This document shows positions 36,936-45,091 of a stretch of DNA of 64,000 nucleotides, one piece after another. The position numbers and the translations under genes were made by a program. Origin of the DNA: Roseiterribacter gracilis (lineage in GTDB: Bacteria; Pseudomonadota; Alphaproteobacteria; BOG-932; Roseiterribacteraceae); contig BOPV01000001.1 of assembly GCA_018332375.1 (NCBI GenBank), forward strand, positions 62,001 to 126,000, read 5' to 3'. How positions within the stretch are numbered: position 1 is the first letter of the stretch; the number at the start of each line of letters is the position of its first letter. The notes below the pieces were generated by a model. The model was not told where the DNA came from and made no database searches. It saw only the letters and a list, made by a program, of their open reading frames with translations.

Positions 36936-38123
36936 TCAAAGCGTCTTTCGCAGCAGCGCGCCGAGGCGCGCGACGCCCGCTTCGATTGCTTCGTCGCTCT
37001 GGGTCGAGAAGCTGAAGCGGGCGTGGTTGCACGGCCCGTCGGTCGGAAAGAAGGTCGCGCCTGGAACGTAGGCGACTTTCGCCAGCGGCACGGCCTGTTC
37101 GGCCATGAACTGCGCCGTGTCGAACCCGGCTGGAAACGTCAGCCAGGTGAACAGCCCGCCATTGGGCTCGGTGAATTCGACGCTCTGCGGAAAATGCGCG
37201 CGCAACATCGCCAGCATCAGGTCGCGCTTGCCGCGATAGATGTCGCGAATGCGCGCGATCTGCGCCTCGATATCGTGCGCGTCGAGAAAGCGTGACGTCG
37301 CCAGCATGTTCAGCGTGCTGCACTGCGTATCGGCCGCGAGTTTCAGCAAGGTCAGCTTGTCGATCACCGGTTGCGGCGCCACCGCCCAGCCGAGCCGCAG
37401 CCCCGGCGCCAGGATCTTCGAAAAACTGCCGAGGTGAATGACACGGCCGTCGGTGTCCAAGCTGAGCAAGGTTGGAATCGCCGGACCCTGAAACCGCACG
37501 TCGCGATAGGGGCTGTCTTCGAGAATGATGAAGTCGTGCGTGCGCGCCAGTTCGACCAGGCGTTGACGGCGCGCCAGGCTCATCGTCACGCCGGTCGGAT
37601 TCTGAAAGTCGGGCACGGTGTAGAGAAATTTGGCGCGACCGCCGCCACGAAAGAACGCGTCGACCGCATCCGTATCGATCCCGTCGCCGTCCATCGCAAT
37701 TGCGTGATAGCGCGGCTGGTACGGATTGAACGCAACCAGCGCGCCCAGGAAGGTCGGATTCTCGGTCAGCACCGTGTCGCCGGAATCGATCAGCATCTTG
37801 CCGACGAGATCGAGTCCCTGCTGCGCGCCCTGCAGGATCAGAACCTGATCGGGATCGCATGCGGTGCCGTCGTTGGCGACGCGCGCGGCGACTTGTTCGC
37901 GCAGACGGCGCAATCCCGACGACGCGGAATATTGCAACGCGGTTCGCCCGTGCTCGGTGATGGTCGAACGATAGCTCTCGGCCAGCCCGTCTGTCGGAAA
38001 CAACGATGGATCGGGATAGCCGCCGCCGAACGAAATGATCGACGGATCTTCGCCAAGCTTCAGCAGCTCGCGGATGGCGGACGGCTTTACCAGCTTCATC
38101 CGCGCCGCGTAGTGCATTGTCAT
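36936..38123 (-). CDS. PLP-dependent aminotransferase (class I/II, 2-aminoadipate transaminase-like)
   Basis: A 395-residue fold-type I aminotransferase of the group containing LysN and the catalytic domain of MocR proteins. The Schiff-base lysine lies in GSFSKILAPGLRLGW, with PDFQNPTGVTMS and LEDSPYRDVRF around PLP, and FGGGYPDPSLFP near the N-terminus. AAAGG precedes the ATG at 38123. It is third in a minus-strand operon after SDR and hydratase, with 12 bp gaps, which suggests a catabolic route for an amino acid or aromatic ring-cleavage product. Confidence 0.9.
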   Translation of the reverse strand: MTMHYAARMKLVKPSAIRELLKLGEDPSIISFGGGYPDPSLFPTDGLAESYRSTITEHGRTALQYSASSGLRRLREQVAARVANDGTACDPDQVLILQGAQQGLDLVGKMLIDSGDTVLTENPTFLGALVAFNPYQPRYHAIAMDGDGIDTDAVDAFFRGGGRAKFLYTVPDFQNPTGVTMSLARRQRLVELARTHDFIILEDSPYRDVRFQGPAIPTLLSLDTDGRVIHLGSFSKILAPGLRLGWAVAPQPVIDKLTLLKLAADTQCSTLNMLATSRFLDAHDIEAQIARIRDIYRGKRDLMLAMLRAHFPQSVEFTEPNGGLFTWLTFPAGFDTAQFMAEQAVPLAKVAYVPGATFFPTDGPCNHARFSFSTQSDEAIEAGVARLGALLRKTL

Positions 38124-38135
38124 CTGCGCGCCTTT

Positions 38136-38930
38136 CTAGACGACCGAGATTTCGACCGGCGGCAAGCTTCCGAGTTCGAACCGGACGCGATCGCCGACTG
38201 CAGGGAACTTCGTTGCGATCATCGAGCCGGTTAACACCCACTGGCCCGGCTCGAGCGAAAAACCTGCGCGCTGCGCGAAACGGCCCAGCCACGCCATGAC
38301 GTTCAGCGGCGATCCCAACACGTCGCTGCTGTTGCCCTGCGCCACTTCTGCGCCGTTGATCAGCAGGCGTCCTTGCAGATTTCCAAAACTGCCAAGCTCG
38401 CGCGCCGAGATTGGCGGTCCCAGGATCATGCCCGCGTTCCAACTGTTCTCTGCCGCGATCGAATAAGCGTCGAGGCTGCTATAGTCGGCGTCACGATCGT
38501 CGACGATCTCGAATGCGGCTGCGGCCTGGTCGATACATTCGAGCAGCGCGAACACATTGCCGTCGCGCATCGCGGGAAACGGTTTTGCGATGCGCAGCGC
38601 AAGCTCGCTCTCCAACCCGAGGCGGACGAAATCGGCGCGGCGTACGGTTGTTCCGCTTTGCACCTGACGGCCGGTCAGCAGGCGACCCAGGATCGGTTCG
38701 TCGACGCCGCAGAAGCGCTGCATCGCGCCGCTGGTCAGTCCGATCTTGTAGCCTGCGACTTGTCCGGCGCCCGCTTGCTGTGCGTGCTGCACGACCTGGC
38801 GCTGCACTTCATAGGCGGTGTCGGCGTCGATCGTCGCGCCGTCGAGGCGCAGCGGCTTGTACTTGGTGCGTGCCCCCATGTCGGCGAGCAACTGCGCAGC
38901 AAGCGCGTTGGTTTTTGCAGTGTCCATCAT
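38136..38930 (-). CDS. 2-keto-4-pentenoate hydratase / 4-oxalocrotonate decarboxylase family
   Basis: A 264-residue FAH-superfamily protein of the MhpD/DmpE/DmpH group. Signatures are AGYKIGLTSGAMQRFCGVDEPILGRLL, the acidic metal site GLESELALRIAKPF and GNSSDVLGSPLNVMAWL. Such enzymes hydrate 2-hydroxypentadienoate or decarboxylate 4-oxalocrotonate in meta-cleavage pathways. No ring-cleavage dioxygenase is adjacent, so the pathway is unknown. Start codons ATGATG at 38930/38927 are both possible. The gene begins six bases after the SDR stop. Confidence 0.88.
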   Translation of the reverse strand: MMDTAKTNALAAQLLADMGARTKYKPLRLDGATIDADTAYEVQRQVVQHAQQAGAGQVAGYKIGLTSGAMQRFCGVDEPILGRLLTGRQVQSGTTVRRADFVRLGLESELALRIAKPFPAMRDGNVFALLECIDQAAAAFEIVDDRDADYSSLDAYSIAAENSWNAGMILGPPISARELGSFGNLQGRLLINGAEVAQGNSSDVLGSPLNVMAWLGRFAQRAGFSLEPGQWVLTGSMIATKFPAVGDRVRFELGSLPPVEISVV

Positions 38931-38936
38931 CGCGCC

Positions 38937-39716
38937 TCAGAAAACGGTTTTGACCAGGCCGCCATCGACCGTGAGTGCCGCACCCGTGACATAGGAGGCG
39001 GCGTCGCTGGCGAGGAAGGTGACGACGTTGGCAAGCTCATCCGGCGTTCCCAGCCGGCCGAGCGGAATTTGTGCCTGCAGATCGGCGCGCACGTCACGGC
39101 CGCTCGATGCCGCTTGCGCGCTAACCACGTTCTCCATGCGCTCGGTGCGGATATAGCCGGGCAGCACGCTGTTCGCGGTGATGCCGAACGCGCCGTATTC
39201 GTTGGCGAGGCTGCGCATCAAGCCGTTCACCGACGCGCGCAGACTGTTCGACAAAAGGAGCTGGTTGGTCGGCTGGCGCGTCACGAACGAGGTGATGGCA
39301 ACCAGACGCCCCCAGCGTTGCTCGACCATGCCAGGCAAAACGAGCTGCGCCAGATGCACCACGCTTTCGACCAGCTTGCGATAGGCATCGTCCCACGCGG
39401 CAAGATCCAGCGACGCGAAGGTGCCGGTGGGCGGGCCGCCCGTATTCAGGATTGCGATGTCGAGCTTGCCAAAGGCGTCACGGCTGGAATGCACCAGCTT
39501 TGCGCGATCGTCGTGCAGCGACAGGTCGGTGACAAAGCCGCGCGCAGTGCCGCCTTCGGCGTTGATTTGCGCGACGGCTGCAGCCAGTTCTTTCTCGTGC
39601 CGGCCGCAAAGCGACACGGACGCGCCTTCGCGCGCCAGCGTGCGCGCGATCTCGAATCCAAGTCCTTTGCTCGACCCGCAGACGAGCGCGTTTTTTCCGG
39701 TGAGGCCGAGATCCAT
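38937..39716 (-). CDS. Atypical SDR-family oxidoreductase (catalytic Tyr and Lys replaced)
   Basis: A 259-residue short-chain dehydrogenase-like protein with the cofactor motif CGSSKGLGFEIA, the NTGG motif and IPLGRLGTPDELANVVTFLASDAASYVTGAALTVDGG. After the catalytic-Ser segment VAITSF, the position 13 residues on, where Tyr is expected, is Ser, and the following Lys is Arg (LLLSNSLRASV). Such Y/K-less SDRs form a recurring bacterial subgroup; normal reductase chemistry is doubtful. The start at 39716 has AAGGA seven bases upstream, lying inside a perfect hairpin. It heads the operon with hydratase and aminotransferase. Confidence 0.88.
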   Translation of the reverse strand: MDLGLTGKNALVCGSSKGLGFEIARTLAREGASVSLCGRHEKELAAAVAQINAEGGTARGFVTDLSLHDDRAKLVHSSRDAFGKLDIAILNTGGPPTGTFASLDLAAWDDAYRKLVESVVHLAQLVLPGMVEQRWGRLVAITSFVTRQPTNQLLLSNSLRASVNGLMRSLANEYGAFGITANSVLPGYIRTERMENVVSAQAASSGRDVRADLQAQIPLGRLGTPDELANVVTFLASDAASYVTGAALTVDGGLVKTVF

Positions 39717-39722
39717 CGCGTC

Positions 39723-39746
39723 ATCCTTGGAGGCGTTGCCAAGGAT
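39723..39746 (-). promoter_or_regulatory. Hairpin that buries the Shine-Dalgarno of the SDR gene
   Basis: On the minus strand ATCCTTGG (39746-39739) pairs perfectly with CCAAGGAT (39730-39723) around an 8-base loop. The AAGGA inside the 3' arm is the apparent ribosome-binding site, seven bases before the ATG at 39716. Sequestration of this kind is typical of translational control. An alternative start at 39750 would place the repeat inside the coding region. Confidence 0.5.
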
Positions 39747-39868
39747 CATCGCGTGTTGCGCCAGGCGGCGAAACACTCTTGATGTGTCGTAACTTTCTTG
39801 CAGAGACGTGACCTGCGATCAGCGCGCCCAGTACCGCATGCGCGATCGTACGTTCGCTTTCTTGCGTC

Positions 39869-41092
39869 TCAGATGACTTGTTGCAGCACCGCGATCAGCC
39901 GGTCGACTTCTTCTTCGGTGTTGTAATGCGCGATCGAGGCGCGAATGACCCCGTGCGGTGCCAGACCCAACGCCTCGGACAGGTCGCGCGAATAGAAGTC
40001 GCCGTGACGAAGGCCGATGCCGGCCGCGTCGGTCGCGGCGACGATGTCGCGCGGGGCTTTCCCGTCCACCGTGAACGCGATCGTGGCAACGCGCTTGGCG
40101 GCATCGGCGTCGGCCGGGCCGACGATGCGCACGCGTTGCTGGCCGCGCAGAAAGGCGAGAAGCCGTTCGGTCAGCGCTGCTTCGCGTTCGGCGATGCGCG
40201 CATAGCCAGCTTCGATTCCGGCGCGCCCGGTTCCGCCGCCGAGCGCCTGCAGATAGGCGACGATTGCACCTGCGCCCCAGGACAGTTCGTAATTCTGGTG
40301 ACCAGGCTGCAGCTTGTAGGGCAGGTCGTCGGCAGCGACGAAACGATGGTTCAATGAGTCGGCGCGAACCAGATGTGCGCGCTTGCCCCACAACAGCCCC
40401 TGGTGCGGCCCGAAGATTTTGTAGAGCGACACGACATAGAAGTCGCAGCCAAGTTGCTGCACGTCGACGGCGCGATGCGACGCGTAGGCGACGCCGTCGA
40501 CAACGCTGAGCGCACCTGCGTCACGCACCAACTTGCAGATCTCGGCAACCGGATGAATGGCGCCGACCAAGTTGGAGGCATGGGTGAAGGCGACGAGGCG
40601 TGTGCGGTCGGTCAGCAGTCTTTGCAGCGTCGCGACGTCCAGCAGGCCTGTGTCGCGCGATACGGGCCAGCGTTTCAGCACCAGGCCGCGCGCTTCGGCG
40701 AGACGGCGCCAGGGGCCGATATTCGCTTCGTGCTCGGCTTCGCTGACGATCAGCTCGTCGCCAGGGGCGAACCACGTGCCGATTGCGCGCGACAGATTCT
40801 GCAGCAGCGCGGTGGCGCTGCCGCCGATCAGGATCTCGGTCGGGTCGGACGCATTCACCAGGCTCGCCAATTCTCCGCGTGCCTGTTCGAGCCGCTGTTT
40901 CGCTAATTGCGACGTGGCGTAGCTCGCGCCGTGCTGCACGCTGGTGGTCAGCATGTAGTCGGCGACGCGATCGGCGACGCTCCGCAGAACCTGGCTGCCG
41001 CCGGCGTTGTCGAAGAAGACGATGTCCTGGGTCAGCGCGGGGAAGGCGGCGCGGATTTGGGCGAGGCTGAGCGCCGAAGCAGATGCGTTCAT
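39869..41092 (-). CDS. Class-V aminotransferase family PLP enzyme (cysteine-desulfurase-like, no catalytic Cys)
   Basis: A 407-residue fold-type I PLP enzyme related to SufS/CsdA. The PLP lysine is in VVSLYKIFGPHQGLLWG, and the N-terminus FFDNAGGSQV is typical. The C-terminal loop where SufS-type desulfurases hold the catalytic Cys reads AAGIGLRHGDFYSRDL, with no Cys, so desulfurase activity is unlikely; family alternatives include lyases and epimerases. Upstream of the SDR operon by 152 bp on the same strand. Confidence 0.87.
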   Translation of the reverse strand: MNASASALSLAQIRAAFPALTQDIVFFDNAGGSQVLRSVADRVADYMLTTSVQHGASYATSQLAKQRLEQARGELASLVNASDPTEILIGGSATALLQNLSRAIGTWFAPGDELIVSEAEHEANIGPWRRLAEARGLVLKRWPVSRDTGLLDVATLQRLLTDRTRLVAFTHASNLVGAIHPVAEICKLVRDAGALSVVDGVAYASHRAVDVQQLGCDFYVVSLYKIFGPHQGLLWGKRAHLVRADSLNHRFVAADDLPYKLQPGHQNYELSWGAGAIVAYLQALGGGTGRAGIEAGYARIAEREAALTERLLAFLRGQQRVRIVGPADADAAKRVATIAFTVDGKAPRDIVAATDAAGIGLRHGDFYSRDLSEALGLAPHGVIRASIAHYNTEEEVDRLIAVLQQVI

Positions 41093-41123
41093 GCGCGTGA
41101 ACTTAGCGCTTCACGCCGTCGAG

Positions 41124-41705
41124 TCACGCCTGCGAAACCTGCTCGATCGCAACCAGCGTTGCCGCATTGGTGTCTTTGCCGAACCGATCATATTGCTGCG
41201 ATCCGTCCGGAAACCAGGCGACGCCGACAATCAGGCGCATGCCGGTGCTTGCTTCTTGTACTGGCAACAGCAGGCGAAGCGATTGGACATGCTGGCGGTT
41301 GGGCGGAAACAAACGGCCGGCATAGATCAGCGCGGTTTGTTCCTGCAGGCAGCGATGCATAAAATCGGCTCTGCTTTGCAGCGCTTCGCCGGTCAGCATC
41401 TCATCGAGATATTTGCCGGCGCCATTCGAGCCGAAGATCTCGTCGACGCGACTTCCGGTCAGGCGGCACAAGAACCGCTCGCCGTGCGCCTCGTGCATGA
41501 ACAGATTTGCAATGACCCGCACGGGACTATAGGGCGGCGTCACTGCACGCTTTTCCGGCAGCGCGTCGCCGCGCCACGCCGCTGACCACACGCCGTACAA
41601 CGCGCGTGCGGGCTCGTAGCTGAGCGCGGCAGCAAAGGCAGGATCACGAAACGGCGTCGCGCCGACATGCCGATCACGACGCGCGTCGTCGCCTGTGTCG
41701 TTCAT
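41124..41705 (-). CDS. PAS-domain protein (PAS_5 family)
   Basis: A 193-residue soluble protein of the short alphaproteobacterial PAS family, with features such as FLCRLTGSRVDEIFGSNGAGKYLDEML and LRLLLPVQEASTGMRLIVGVAWF. It has no output domain. The ATG at 41705 is preceded by GGAA at a good distance. It is divergent from the MFS gene across about 150 bp containing a perfect palindrome. The ligand and function are unknown. Confidence 0.75.
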   Translation of the reverse strand: MNDTGDDARRDRHVGATPFRDPAFAAALSYEPARALYGVWSAAWRGDALPEKRAVTPPYSPVRVIANLFMHEAHGERFLCRLTGSRVDEIFGSNGAGKYLDEMLTGEALQSRADFMHRCLQEQTALIYAGRLFPPNRQHVQSLRLLLPVQEASTGMRLIVGVAWFPDGSQQYDRFGKDTNAATLVAIEQVSQA

Positions 41706-41814
41706 GTCGATTCCAAATCGCGACGGGTTTTCACAATCGATTCCACCGGCCGAGCGAGTGGTTCGTGTACCACATGCGAGCGCCCGGTCGACGGACGCCG
41801 AAATCAGCCGAAAC

Positions 41815-41826
41815 TTGTCTAGACAA
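41815..41826. promoter_or_regulatory. Perfect 12-bp palindrome before the MFS gene
   Basis: TTGTCTAGACAA lies 30 bases before the MFS start in the PAS/MFS divergent region. The GTCTAGAC core is like operator sites of HutC-type GntR regulators (TGGTCTAGACCA). No GntR gene is in the window. The same 8-bp core recurs at 47526-47533 upstream of pstS. Confidence 0.45.
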
Positions 41827-41856
41827 CATAGTTCAACTGCGCCAAGATCTGTTGAT

Positions 41857-43038
41857 ATGCAGCGATTTTTCATCACCGGCCTCGGCATCGGCCAGGTCGT
41901 GTCGTGGGGAACGATCTACTACGCGTTCCCCGTCGTCGCCGATCGCATGGGAATCGACCTCGGTGCGACTCGCACCGAGTTGTATGTCGCAGCCACGATT
42001 GCATTTCTTGTCGCAGCGGTTGCGGCCTATCCGGTCGGCGCCTGGATCGATCGCGGTCATGGCCGCATTGTGATGTCGGTCGGCGCTGCACTCAGCGCGC
42101 TGTTGCTGTTCGCCTGGTCGCAAGCGACGTCGCTGTCGCAGCTCTATCTGCTGTTCGCCGGTATCGGAATCGCGCAGGCGCTGTGTCTGTACGAACCAGC
42201 GTTTGCGGTCGTCGCGCGACGTTACGGGCGCGATGCGCGCAGTGGCATTACCGCGCTGACCTTGTGGGGTGGCTTCGCCAGCACTGTGTTCGTGCCGCTG
42301 ACCGAGTTTCTGGCTGAGCGGTTCGGCTGGCGCAACGCGATCGCCAGCCTGGGCGCGATCAATCTGTTGTTCGCGCTGGTGCCGTATCTCTTGGTCATTC
42401 GCGCCAACCAGGACGTGCCGCTCGAACATGCCGAGGCGCCCGCCGCGCGCGGCCCCGTGCACGAAGCGATCCGTACGCCATCTTTCTGGGCGCTGCTGGT
42501 TGCCTTCGTCAGCTATTATTGCGCGTTCATGGTGGTGACCTACCACCTCTATCCGCTGCTACGCGAACGCGGCTTCGATGCGGCGACCGTTGTGACGGCA
42601 ATCGCCTTGATCGGTCCGGCGCAAGTTGCCGGCCGCGTCGTGATGTGGGCGGTGGCAGCGCGCATCAGCGTGGCGCAGTTGGGCATCGCGATCTTTGTCG
42701 GCTTTCCGCTGGCGCTCTATGCGCTCGCTGTGTTGCCGACTGTATTCGCATGGCTTGTCGCCTGGGCGATCTTTCACGGTGCGATCAACGGCGTCATGAC
42801 GATCGTGCGCGGCCTGGCCGTGCCGGAACTCGTCACCCGCCGCGCCTATGGCACAGTGAACGCGCTTCTCGCTGCACCCAGCAACGTCGTCAAAGCACTC
42901 GCCCCGCTTGGCGCAGCGATTGTGTGGCAGGCGTCGGAAAGTTACGGCCCGGTGCTGGCGGGATGTATCCTAATCAGTGTAGTTGGAACGCTCGGTTTCG
43001 GCGCCGCCGTGGCGCTGGCCAGACGCACGCATGAGTGA
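41857..43038 (+). CDS. Major facilitator superfamily transporter
   Basis: A 393-residue MFS protein with about 12 membrane segments, starting MQRFFITGLGIGQVVSWGTIYYAFP. The motif-A-like loop is AYPVGAWIDRGHGR. The open frame extends upstream but the ATG at 41857 fits the first helix. It overlaps the ArsC-family gene by its stop region, so an arsenic-related export role is possible, but the protein shows no specific arsenite-transporter signature and the substrate stays unknown. Confidence 0.88.
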   Translation: MQRFFITGLGIGQVVSWGTIYYAFPVVADRMGIDLGATRTELYVAATIAFLVAAVAAYPVGAWIDRGHGRIVMSVGAALSALLLFAWSQATSLSQLYLLFAGIGIAQALCLYEPAFAVVARRYGRDARSGITALTLWGGFASTVFVPLTEFLAERFGWRNAIASLGAINLLFALVPYLLVIRANQDVPLEHAEAPAARGPVHEAIRTPSFWALLVAFVSYYCAFMVVTYHLYPLLRERGFDAATVVTAIALIGPAQVAGRVVMWAVAARISVAQLGIAIFVGFPLALYALAVLPTVFAWLVAWAIFHGAINGVMTIVRGLAVPELVTRRAYGTVNALLAAPSNVVKALAPLGAAIVWQASESYGPVLAGCILISVVGTLGFGAAVALARRTHE

Positions 43039-43040
43039 AC

Positions 43041-43457
43041 ATGAGCACCGACTTCCCGATCACCGTCTTCCACAATCCCGGCTGCGGCACGTCGCGCAAC
43101 GTCGTCGCGATGATCGAGGCAGCCGGCTACACGCCGACGGTCGTCGAATATCTCAATGTCGGTTGGACGCGTGCGCAGCTCGAACAGTTGCTGGCGGCGA
43201 TGAAGGCGAAGCCGCGCGACATCTTGCGCGACAAGGGCACGCCGGCCGCCGAGCTTGGTCTGCTCGGTCCGGAGACGACGCACGACGCGATTCTGGATGC
43301 GATGGTCGCGCATCCAATCCTGGTCAACCGGCCGATCGTGCAGACGCCCAAAGGAACGAAATTGGCGCGTCCGTCCGAGGTGGTGTTCGATCTTCTCGAC
43401 CGGCTGCCCGAGAGCTTCACCAAAGAAGACGGCGAGGTCGTTCACCCGGGCCGGTAG
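43041..43457 (+). CDS. ArsC-family arsenate reductase-like protein
   Basis: A 138-residue thioredoxin-fold ArsC protein of the glutaredoxin-coupled type. The catalytic Cys is in FHNPGCGTSRN; downstream Arg-containing motifs are LVNRPIVQTPKGTKLARP. The start is ATG at 43041, or GTG at 43035, which would overlap the MFS stop as GTGA. No arsR, arsB or acr3 gene is present; many chromosomal ArsC/Spx-like copies have other roles. A long GC hairpin follows the stop. Confidence 0.88.
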   Translation: MSTDFPITVFHNPGCGTSRNVVAMIEAAGYTPTVVEYLNVGWTRAQLEQLLAAMKAKPRDILRDKGTPAAELGLLGPETTHDAILDAMVAHPILVNRPIVQTPKGTKLARPSEVVFDLLDRLPESFTKEDGEVVHPGR

Positions 43458-43463
43458 CGACGT

Positions 43464-43493
43464 GGCCGGCGCGCACGTCGCAACGCGCCGGCC
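43464..43493. terminator. Strong GC hairpin between convergent genes
   Basis: GGCCGGCGCG (43464-43473) pairs perfectly with CGCGCCGGCC (43484-43493) around a 10-base loop, between the ArsC and PEP-CTERM stops. No T-run follows on either strand, so it may act with Rho or protect 3' ends. Confidence 0.55.
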
Positions 43494-43499
43494 GTCTCG

Positions 43500-44141
43500 C
43501 TATACGCTGCGTCGTCGCAGTTGCTGGACGCCCAGCAGCGCGAACACGCCGATCCCGAGCAACGCCAGGCTGGCGGGTTCCGGAACCGCGATGTTCGAAT
43601 GGTCGGGCGCGAAATCAGCGATCGTTGAATTCGGTCCGCCGCCGGTGCGAGGCCAGAGATTGAACGTGTAAGCGCCGGGGCTGAATCCGAGCGACGGCGC
43701 GAGACCCAGATCAAGCAGGGCAGTGATCGTTCGGCCGTTGATCGTGACCATGCCGGCATTGAGCGGCGTCGTCTTGGCGCCCACGATGTCGCTGAAGCTG
43801 CCGGTCCCGTTCGGACGCAACACGAGAACGGAATCGAACTTCACACCGGCGCCGACTGGCATTGTGCCTGTGTTGAATCGTTCGGTCCCGGCGCCGCGAT
43901 TGAGTCCCCAGACATAGATCGCACCCGGCGTGGTACCGATCGTATCCGCCATCGTGGCGGTGAGCCGGAAGAACGGACCTTGGAACCGTACATCGATCGA
44001 GACGACGTCGAGGTCGCCATTGTGCGGGCCCGTATAGGTCCCAAGAAAATCGCCCACCGGATCGGGCGTCGCGGCAGCGGGGCCGGCCATGCCCAGCGTC
44101 GCCATAAGAGCCAAGGGTAGAACAAGTCGACTTGCGCGCAT
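43500..44141 (-). CDS. PEP-CTERM sorting-signal protein
   Basis: A 213-residue exported protein. Signal peptide about 1-25 (ending AAA); the mature part is beta-rich (GDLDVVSIDVRFQGPFFRLTATM), and the C-terminus has VPEPASLALLGIGVF, a hydrophobic segment and a basic end, the classic PEP-CTERM tripartite tail. Such tails are recognised by exosortase and used in exopolysaccharide-linked surface proteins. No exosortase is visible here. The ATG at 44141 has GGAG eight bases upstream; a GTG two codons earlier sits too close to it. The function of the core is unknown. Confidence 0.87.
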   Translation of the reverse strand: MRASRLVLPLALMATLGMAGPAAATPDPVGDFLGTYTGPHNGDLDVVSIDVRFQGPFFRLTATMADTIGTTPGAIYVWGLNRGAGTERFNTGTMPVGAGVKFDSVLVLRPNGTGSFSDIVGAKTTPLNAGMVTINGRTITALLDLGLAPSLGFSPGAYTFNLWPRTGGGPNSTIADFAPDHSNIAVPEPASLALLGIGVFALLGVQQLRRRSV

Positions 44142-44251
44142 CTGCACTGCTCCAAAACGGAGTTGGTGCCGGAGACGAATCTACTTGTCCGTCGCCCGCG
44201 CTTTATTCCTTCGTCTGCGCAAATCTCTTTTTGCGGACGAGCGCTGGGGAA

Positions 44252-44806
44252 TTATGCGGTCGCGGCGCTGAGGCTGCGCGGTGCAGCGCGCAATTCGTCG
44301 AGGATCGAACGCGCGGTGGTCACATCGCAAAGATCGCGACTGGAATAGCCGCGCTCGTCGGGCGCCACGGTGTGCAAAAGCCGCGCGGCGAGGAGTGGTG
44401 GCAGGGGCGGGGCGCGATCGACGGTCTCTGCGACCTCCGCTTCGGCGAGCACGAAATAGGTGCGGTCGCCGAGCTTGAAGAAATCGATTTCGAACGGCTG
44501 GTCCCCGTCGACCATGACGACGCGGATTTTGCGCAAAGAGCGACGACAGGCGCCGCGCAGCAGCGTGTAGTCGCGCGGATCGATCTTGCATTCGATCTCG
44601 ACCGTGACGCCCGCGATTTTGCGTTTGTGCGTGTAGACGAAACGTGGCGGCGCATCTGGCGCTCGCTTCTGTACCCGGCGCACCCGGGCACCGTCGTCTA
44701 GATAAGCTTGCTCGATATCAAACACAGGATGCGCCGCCGTGACGGCCGCTTCGAGCGAACCGTCCGGGTCGTCGAGGACGTATTTCCACTCCGTCTCGAT
44801 GGGCAT
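44252..44806 (-). CDS. CYTH domain protein
   Basis: A 184-residue CYTH (CyaB/thiamine triphosphatase-like) protein. The N-terminal ExExK motif appears as IETEWKYVL, and alternating charged strands follow (RVRRVQKR, FVYTHKRKIAGVTVEIECKID). Family members hydrolyse triphosphates such as tripolyphosphate. Two or three acidic strands near 100-130 complete the tunnel. It is monocistronic, with about 285 bp upstream free of genes. Confidence 0.85.
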   Translation of the reverse strand: MPIETEWKYVLDDPDGSLEAAVTAAHPVFDIEQAYLDDGARVRRVQKRAPDAPPRFVYTHKRKIAGVTVEIECKIDPRDYTLLRGACRRSLRKIRVVMVDGDQPFEIDFFKLGDRTYFVLAEAEVAETVDRAPPLPPLLAARLLHTVAPDERGYSSRDLCDVTTARSILDELRAAPRSLSAATA

Positions 44807-45011
44807 CGGGCGGGGTTCTAACCCAGACTAGATGCCGAGTCGATGTTCTATATTTGCAAGTGAATGCGCAGAAGAGAGTCAGAAAACATACAATCAAGTT
44901 GAAGACAAGCGGCCGAACGCGCGGGGTGCCATGCGGCATGCGCGCGAGCTTTCGGACCGTGGCTTGGGTACTTCCGCGGCGACCCGTTTGAACTCCCTTA
45001 GATCCAACTGA

Positions 45012-45042
45012 CGCCCTGCGGTTCGCCGCAGGGCGTACTTTT
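45012..45042 (+). terminator. Orphan intrinsic terminator in the gap before the kinase gene
   Basis: A perfect 10-bp stem, CGCCCTGCGG (45012-45021) with CCGCAGGGCG (45026-45035), has the ultra-stable TTCG loop and is followed by TACTTTT. No plus-strand gene ends upstream; the nearest upstream gene is on the other strand. The gap 44807-45011 has a TACAAT box (44889-44894) and a second possible stem (GCGCG...GCC/GGC...CGCGC around 44926-44950), so a small RNA may end here. Confidence 0.75.
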
Positions 45043-45091
45043 CAAAACAAGGATCAAGGCGCCAACGGGATGAGGGTTTGCGGAGTCACGC

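Noticed and set aside
36910..38442. 510-codon minus frame overlapping the aminotransferase
   Set aside because: A different frame of the same strand; Arg/Ser-rich, no motifs, whereas the aminotransferase has its PLP lysine.
43035..43040. GTG at 43035 as the ArsC start
   Set aside because: Possible by GTGA overlap, but the ATG two codons later fits the family N-terminus equally well; left as an alternative.
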